64,000 nt of DNA from Collimonas sp. OK607 (GTDB taxonomy: Bacteria; Pseudomonadota; Gammaproteobacteria; Burkholderiales; Burkholderiaceae_D): NCBI RefSeq assembly GCF_900111995.1, contig NZ_FOKF01000007.1:1-64000 (forward strand). The letters are read 5' to 3'. Positions 60,571 to 64,000 of the stretch are shown here, piece by piece. Every line of letters begins with the position of its first letter. The stretch's first letter is position 1. The notes below the pieces were generated by a model that made no database searches, was not told the DNA's origin, and was given only the letters and a program-made list of their open reading frames with translations. The translations under genes and the position numbers were made by a program.

Positions 60571-61911
60571 TCAATGGAAAAGCTCGGCGACCAGTGTCGC
60601 GCCGAGGAAGGTGCCGGCGGTCGCAGTCAGGGAGACGACTACGATGCGCCAGCCCAGTTGGCGGAAAATCGGCAGGTCCTTGGCGACCGAGAATCCGGCT
60701 ATGGCCAGCACCGGCGTCGTGAATGCGAGGAAGTTGAGCTCGCGCGTCAAGGCTATGACGGTGTCGGAAAATGGGAACAGCCCTGGAACGCCAACCGCCG
60801 TAGCCACAATCGACAGCACAAGGATCATCGGCATCTTCGGGATCAGGCGCTTGACGACTTCGACGATGGCGACGATTGCGACGATGACCGCCATGCCGGT
60901 CAGCGACCGCACCGGTGCCACTTCGAACGAGAGCCAGTTGCCGAGCGTCGCGCCGACGGCGATCAGCATCCACGAGACGGCCTTGTCGGTGAACGGCAGT
61001 TCCTTCATTTCGCCTCCGGCGCCGGCCAGTTCTGCAGTCTCGATCTGCTTACGCTTCGAGAAGCGTCCCAGGATAGGTTCGAACTTGTTATAGAGCCAGG
61101 ACGTAGCCGGCAGCGACAGGAACAGCGTGAAGTAAAAGCCGAACACCACGGTTATCAGGTTCGCCGCTGCTGCAATCGCGGTCAGCTGCGGCACTAATTC
61201 GGCCGGCTGCTGCGCGGCGATGGCGCCCATGGCGGCTGCCATCAGGCTGCCCGAGCCGACCCCGGCACCCATGGCGAGCGAGCGCGGATCGAAGATACCC
61301 AGGCTGGTAATGAAGCCGGCGAACACAGTGATGAACAGCGCGCCGAGCACCGTACCTGTGATGTATTCAGCCAGCACGCCACGGCCTTCGGGCGAAGCCA
61401 TGCCGTATTTTTCGCCGATGATCACCAGATTGCCTTCACGGCCGACCGAAAAGGTCGCGCCTACTGCCTCGCGCTTGATGCCGAGCAGCAGCGCCAGCGG
61501 TAACGCCAACAAGAGCGTACCAAATGCGTGACCGAACTCCTGGAACACCAGCGCCCAGCCGGCCTGGCGAACCTCTGGCAGCGCGCCGCCGACAGTCAGG
61601 CCAAGCTTCACGATAAACAACAGCAAACCCGCATTGAGCAGGCCGCCGGCATAGGACTGCAGGCCGGTCGTGATGCGCGCGTACCCAGGAACATATCGTT
61701 GCGCGATGCCCCAGGTCGCCGCTACGAGCAGCGCCCAGAGCATCGGCAGCAGCACGACCTGGCCTGGCCCCAGCTTGAAACTGGTCTGGCCGATGGCTTC
61801 GGCCAGCGCGACCACGATCAGCACCACGATGAAAAGCTTGCATTTGCCGATGCCGGTGACATCAGTAGAAACGGTTGGCGTGGCAGGCAAGATGGCGGCA
61901 GTGTCGGCCAT
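60571..61911 (-). CDS. DUF3100 membrane protein, possible transporter
   Basis: The 446-residue protein has at least ten hydrophobic segments, starting with LFIVVLIVVALAEAIG (about 25-40). It belongs to DUF3100, a family with a duplicated membrane plan and conserved small-residue stretches such as GAGVGSGSLMAAAMGAIAAQ. The start MADTAA at 61911 follows GGAG; a TTG upstream is not used. It is the first gene of an operon with the M20 hydrolase and sdaA and probably imports their substrate. A function has not been shown for the family. Confidence 0.85.
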   Translation of the reverse strand: MADTAAILPATPTVSTDVTGIGKCKLFIVVLIVVALAEAIGQTSFKLGPGQVVLLPMLWALLVAATWGIAQRYVPGYARITTGLQSYAGGLLNAGLLLFIVKLGLTVGGALPEVRQAGWALVFQEFGHAFGTLLLALPLALLLGIKREAVGATFSVGREGNLVIIGEKYGMASPEGRGVLAEYITGTVLGALFITVFAGFITSLGIFDPRSLAMGAGVGSGSLMAAAMGAIAAQQPAELVPQLTAIAAAANLITVVFGFYFTLFLSLPATSWLYNKFEPILGRFSKRKQIETAELAGAGGEMKELPFTDKAVSWMLIAVGATLGNWLSFEVAPVRSLTGMAVIVAIVAIVEVVKRLIPKMPMILVLSIVATAVGVPGLFPFSDTVIALTRELNFLAFTTPVLAIAGFSVAKDLPIFRQLGWRIVVVSLTATAGTFLGATLVAELFH

Positions 61912-62012
61912 GTGTGTCTCCAAAAAGTAGTTTTTATTCGACCGTCAAAAACGACCGTCTGCGCATCAGCCCGGTGAATGGTTCGCGTTGATATTGATGC
62001 CAATGCACTAAT

Positions 62013-62029
62013 ATTGTTAAATAAACAAT
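62013..62029. promoter_or_regulatory. Candidate LysR box between LysR and DUF3100 operon
   Basis: A 17-bp dyad ATTGTT-5 bp-AACAAT lies in the 197-bp divergent space, with T-N11-A inside it. It is about 80 bp from the LysR start and 100 bp from the operon start. The position fits a divergent LysR circuit. Confidence 0.5.
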
Positions 62030-62108
62030 CAATTGCGTCAATGATCGTATTAAATATATTTTGATGCAAAAAAGGCTACACTCGATGTGTCACAAATCTG
62101 GGAACCGT

Positions 62109-63047
62109 ATGAGCGACAAGCTGGAAACACGACGGATGCGCTACTTCATGAAGGTCATTGAGTGCGGATCGGTGCGCGGCGCCGCCGATGAGTTGAACAT
62201 GGATCCATCCGCCCTGAGCCGCGCCATCGCAACTCTCGAGCAGGACTGCGGCGCCCGGCTGCTGGATCGCCATGGCCGCGGCGTGGTAGCCACCGACGCC
62301 GGGGAACTGGTTGCCGCGCATTTCCGGCGCCAGGAAAACATGAATCAGCAATTGCTGACACAACTAAACAGTTTGCAGAAAGGCGAAAGCGGTCACATCG
62401 ACATTGTCGCCGGAGAAGGCTTCGTGGACTGGCTGATGCGCGACGTGATGAAGGCCTTCATTGCCGGACATCCCGAAGTCAGCGTGACCCTGGACGTCTG
62501 CAGCACCGACGAGATCGTGCGGCGAATCACTGAGGAGATTGCTGACATCGGGCTACTGTTCCAGCCGCCGCGCGACGACCGGTTGCGCTCGCATGTTTCT
62601 CACCCCGGCCCGATCCACGCCTACGTGCTGAAGGGGCACCCGCTGGCATCGCATGCTTCGAACACCGGACCGCTCAAGCTCGCCGATCTGCTGCCATACA
62701 GGGGCGCCACGCTACACCGGACTTTCGGCGTGAGGCAGCACATCGAAGCGGCCCAGGTCAGTGAGTGCGTTCGGCTCAATACGATGTTAACCACAAACTC
62801 TTTCAGTGCGCTGGGTCTTTTCGCAGCGATGGGGACTGGCTACGCGCTGACACCTCACGTCGCGGTTCCGCAGCATCTCCGGGGCGAAATTCTGATCGGG
62901 TTGCCGATGAAGAATCCGCTGTTGAGCCAGGGACGGTCGCACGTCATATCCCGCCAGGGGAAGACACTGTCGCGGGCAGCATTCGAATTGCTCTCGCATA
63001 TCACGCAGGCGATGGAGACCTGGGCTACCGCCGCGCGCGAAGGCTAA
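62109..63047 (+). CDS. LysR-family regulator divergent from the DUF3100/M20/sdaA operon
   Basis: The 312-residue protein has the LysR DNA-binding start METRRMRYF-like (in KLETRRMRYFMKVIECGSVR), the HTH AADELNMDPSALSRAIATLE and an effector domain. The ATG at 62109 has GGGAA upstream. It is divergent from the DUF3100 operon across 197 bp with a dyad at 62013-62029, and most likely controls that operon. The inducer may be the acyl amino acid or its product; this is inference. Confidence 0.92.
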   Translation: MSDKLETRRMRYFMKVIECGSVRGAADELNMDPSALSRAIATLEQDCGARLLDRHGRGVVATDAGELVAAHFRRQENMNQQLLTQLNSLQKGESGHIDIVAGEGFVDWLMRDVMKAFIAGHPEVSVTLDVCSTDEIVRRITEEIADIGLLFQPPRDDRLRSHVSHPGPIHAYVLKGHPLASHASNTGPLKLADLLPYRGATLHRTFGVRQHIEAAQVSECVRLNTMLTTNSFSALGLFAAMGTGYALTPHVAVPQHLRGEILIGLPMKNPLLSQGRSHVISRQGKTLSRAAFELLSHITQAMETWATAAREG

Positions 63048-63122
63048 GCGCCGGACAGCTGCCGCTGCGGCATCAGCCAAGAGTTGGCATAATGAACGCC
63101 CTTGCAAACTCCCTTGAGAATC

Positions 63123-63662
63123 ATGAAATTCCTCGCAATCTCGGGTAGCCTGCGCGCAGCCTCTCATAACTCTGACCTGCTCCGCGCCATGGCGCGTCTG
63201 GCGCCGGCCGACGTCAGCGTAGTGCTGTATCGCGGCCTGGGTGATTTACCGTTGTTCAATCCCGATATCGAAGCCAGCGACCCCGCCGCCGTTGCCGACT
63301 TGCGTACCCAGATCATTGCGGCTGACGCCTTGCTGATCGCCAGCCCGGAGTATGCGCACGGCATCACCGGCGTCATGAAGAACGCTCTCGACTGGATGGT
63401 CGGTTGCGAGGCTTTTGTTCTCAAGCCGGTGGCGTTGCTGAACGCCTCGCCAAGGGCGGTGCACGCGCAGGCCTCTTTGACGGAAATCGTAACGATGATG
63501 TCAGCGCGGATTGTCGACGACGCGTCGGTCACGGTACCCATCCTCGGATCGAATCTCAACGAAGACGAGATAGCCCGGCATCCGGATATTTCCGCAGTGC
63601 TGCAAAGTGCGCTGCGCGCATTGCGTGCGGCCGTGCTGGCGACACGCCTGGAGCGTCAATAA
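63123..63662 (+). CDS. NADPH-dependent FMN reductase
   Basis: The 179-residue protein has a flavodoxin-like fold of the NADPH-dependent FMN reductase type, with the phosphate loop SGSLRAASHNSDLL (about 7-20) and SPEYAHGITGVMKNALDWMV (about 75-94), a conserved FMN-binding stretch. It may reduce FMN, quinones or azo or chromate compounds; the true substrate is unknown. It follows the LysR gene by 75 bp on the same strand and may share its transcript. The start MKFLAISGS is typical. Confidence 0.92.
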   Translation: MKFLAISGSLRAASHNSDLLRAMARLAPADVSVVLYRGLGDLPLFNPDIEASDPAAVADLRTQIIAADALLIASPEYAHGITGVMKNALDWMVGCEAFVLKPVALLNASPRAVHAQASLTEIVTMMSARIVDDASVTVPILGSNLNEDEIARHPDISAVLQSALRALRAAVLATRLERQ

Positions 63663-63680
63663 TTTTCAGGCAAAGCAGCG

Positions 63681-64000
63681 TTATCGGCTGATCACCAGCA
63701 AAGCCAGCGCGACGACCGCCGGCACGGCTTGAATGTACAAGATCTTGCGACTGACGGTAAGTGCGCCGAAAATGCCCGCAACGATCACGCATGCCAGGAA
63801 AAACACCTTGATCGAGAACCCTGGCGCCCCCATACACAAGCCCCAAGCCAGGCCTGCCGCCAGGAAGCCGTTGTACAAACCCTGGTTGGCAGCCAGGGCT
63901 TTCGAGGCTGCGGCGAACTCCGGCGTAAGCCTGAAAGTCTTCATGCCGAAAGGTTTATCCCACAAGAACATTTCGAGAATCAGAAAATAAACGTGCAGTA
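63681..64000 (-). CDS. DUF1304 membrane protein (partial, runs off right edge)
   Basis: About 106 codons are visible before the window edge; the gene continues upstream beyond it. The residues seen are (L)HVYFLILEMFLWDKPFGMKT followed by NQGLYNGFLAAGLAWGLCMG, which fit DUF1304, a small four-helix membrane protein. Hydrophobic stretches lie at about 30-45, 52-70 and 76-95 from MFLWDK. It is convergent with the FMN reductase and ends about 18 bp from it. The function is unknown. Confidence 0.87.
   Translation of the reverse strand, partial: LHVYFLILEMFLWDKPFGMKTFRLTPEFAAASKALAANQGLYNGFLAAGLAWGLCMGAPGFSIKVFFLACVIVAGIFGALTVSRKILYIQAVPAVVALALLVISR

Overview
The window looks like chromosome from a betaproteobacterium of the Oxalobacteraceae, most like Collimonas or a relative. 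This rests on the protein styles and on housekeeping blocks such as dnaX-ybaB-recR, mrcA, tatD-comEC and aidB. The genus is inferred, since no search could be run. No rRNA, tRNA, CRISPR array or replication origin was seen.

Layout. (1) 1-10.4 kb is an accessory-looking stretch. It holds an IS1182-type transposase cut by the left edge, then a PaaI-type thioesterase, an SDR and an RND efflux pair. These are followed by a TetR regulator, a divergent NodT-type outer-membrane factor, and a broken LysR gene joined in frame to a nucleotidyltransferase. (2) 10.4-21.4 kb carries single genes: two GNATs, KTSC protein, acylphosphatase, thiopurine methyltransferase, a 3-hydroxyisobutyrate-dehydrogenase-like enzyme, an orphan ParB-domain protein, a cupin, an ICMT-like methyltransferase, two LysR regulators and a serine hydrolase/MFS operon. 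(3) 21.4-25.5 kb has YjdM, a membrane-anchored TAXI binding protein, two small secreted proteins, TonB and a cupin. (4) 25.6-34.7 kb has a periplasmic molybdenum hydroxylase operon with its XdhC maturase, then an ABC importer of the nitrate/sulfonate/taurine class. (5) 34.9-49.1 kb is the housekeeping core: recR, ybaB, dnaX, aidB-like acyl-CoA dehydrogenase, S9 peptidase, PBP1A, an alpha/beta hydrolase, a damaged comEC and tatD. (6) 49.3-55.1 kb is a forward catabolic cluster: flavin reductase with a winged-helix tail, LysR, MFS, DUF2848 protein and amidase. (7) 55.1-64 kb has a DUF1223 protein, a pterin gene pair, a glycine-zipper protein, a DUF3100/M20/serine-dehydratase operon with a divergent LysR, an FMN reductase and a DUF1304 gene cut by the right edge.

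How genes work together. The TetR gene is bracketed by two 24-bp operator-like dyads of the same design, one over each efflux promoter, so one regulator probably controls the whole tripartite pump and perhaps the SDR and thioesterase behind it. The molybdenum enzyme is complete: Tat-exported catalytic subunit, [2Fe-2S] subunit, tri-heme cytochrome and XdhC. PCD and a PTR1/FolM-like reductase form a pterin-recycling pair. The M20 hydrolase, serine dehydratase and DUF3100 protein suggest uptake and breakdown of an acylated amino acid.

Most notable structures: a nine-A slippery run in dnaX with a -1 frame stop directly after it; two lesions in comEC; four intergenic GTAGGGTGGGCA-type double-hairpin elements, each with its own private arm sequence; and the LysR/nucleotidyltransferase chimera.
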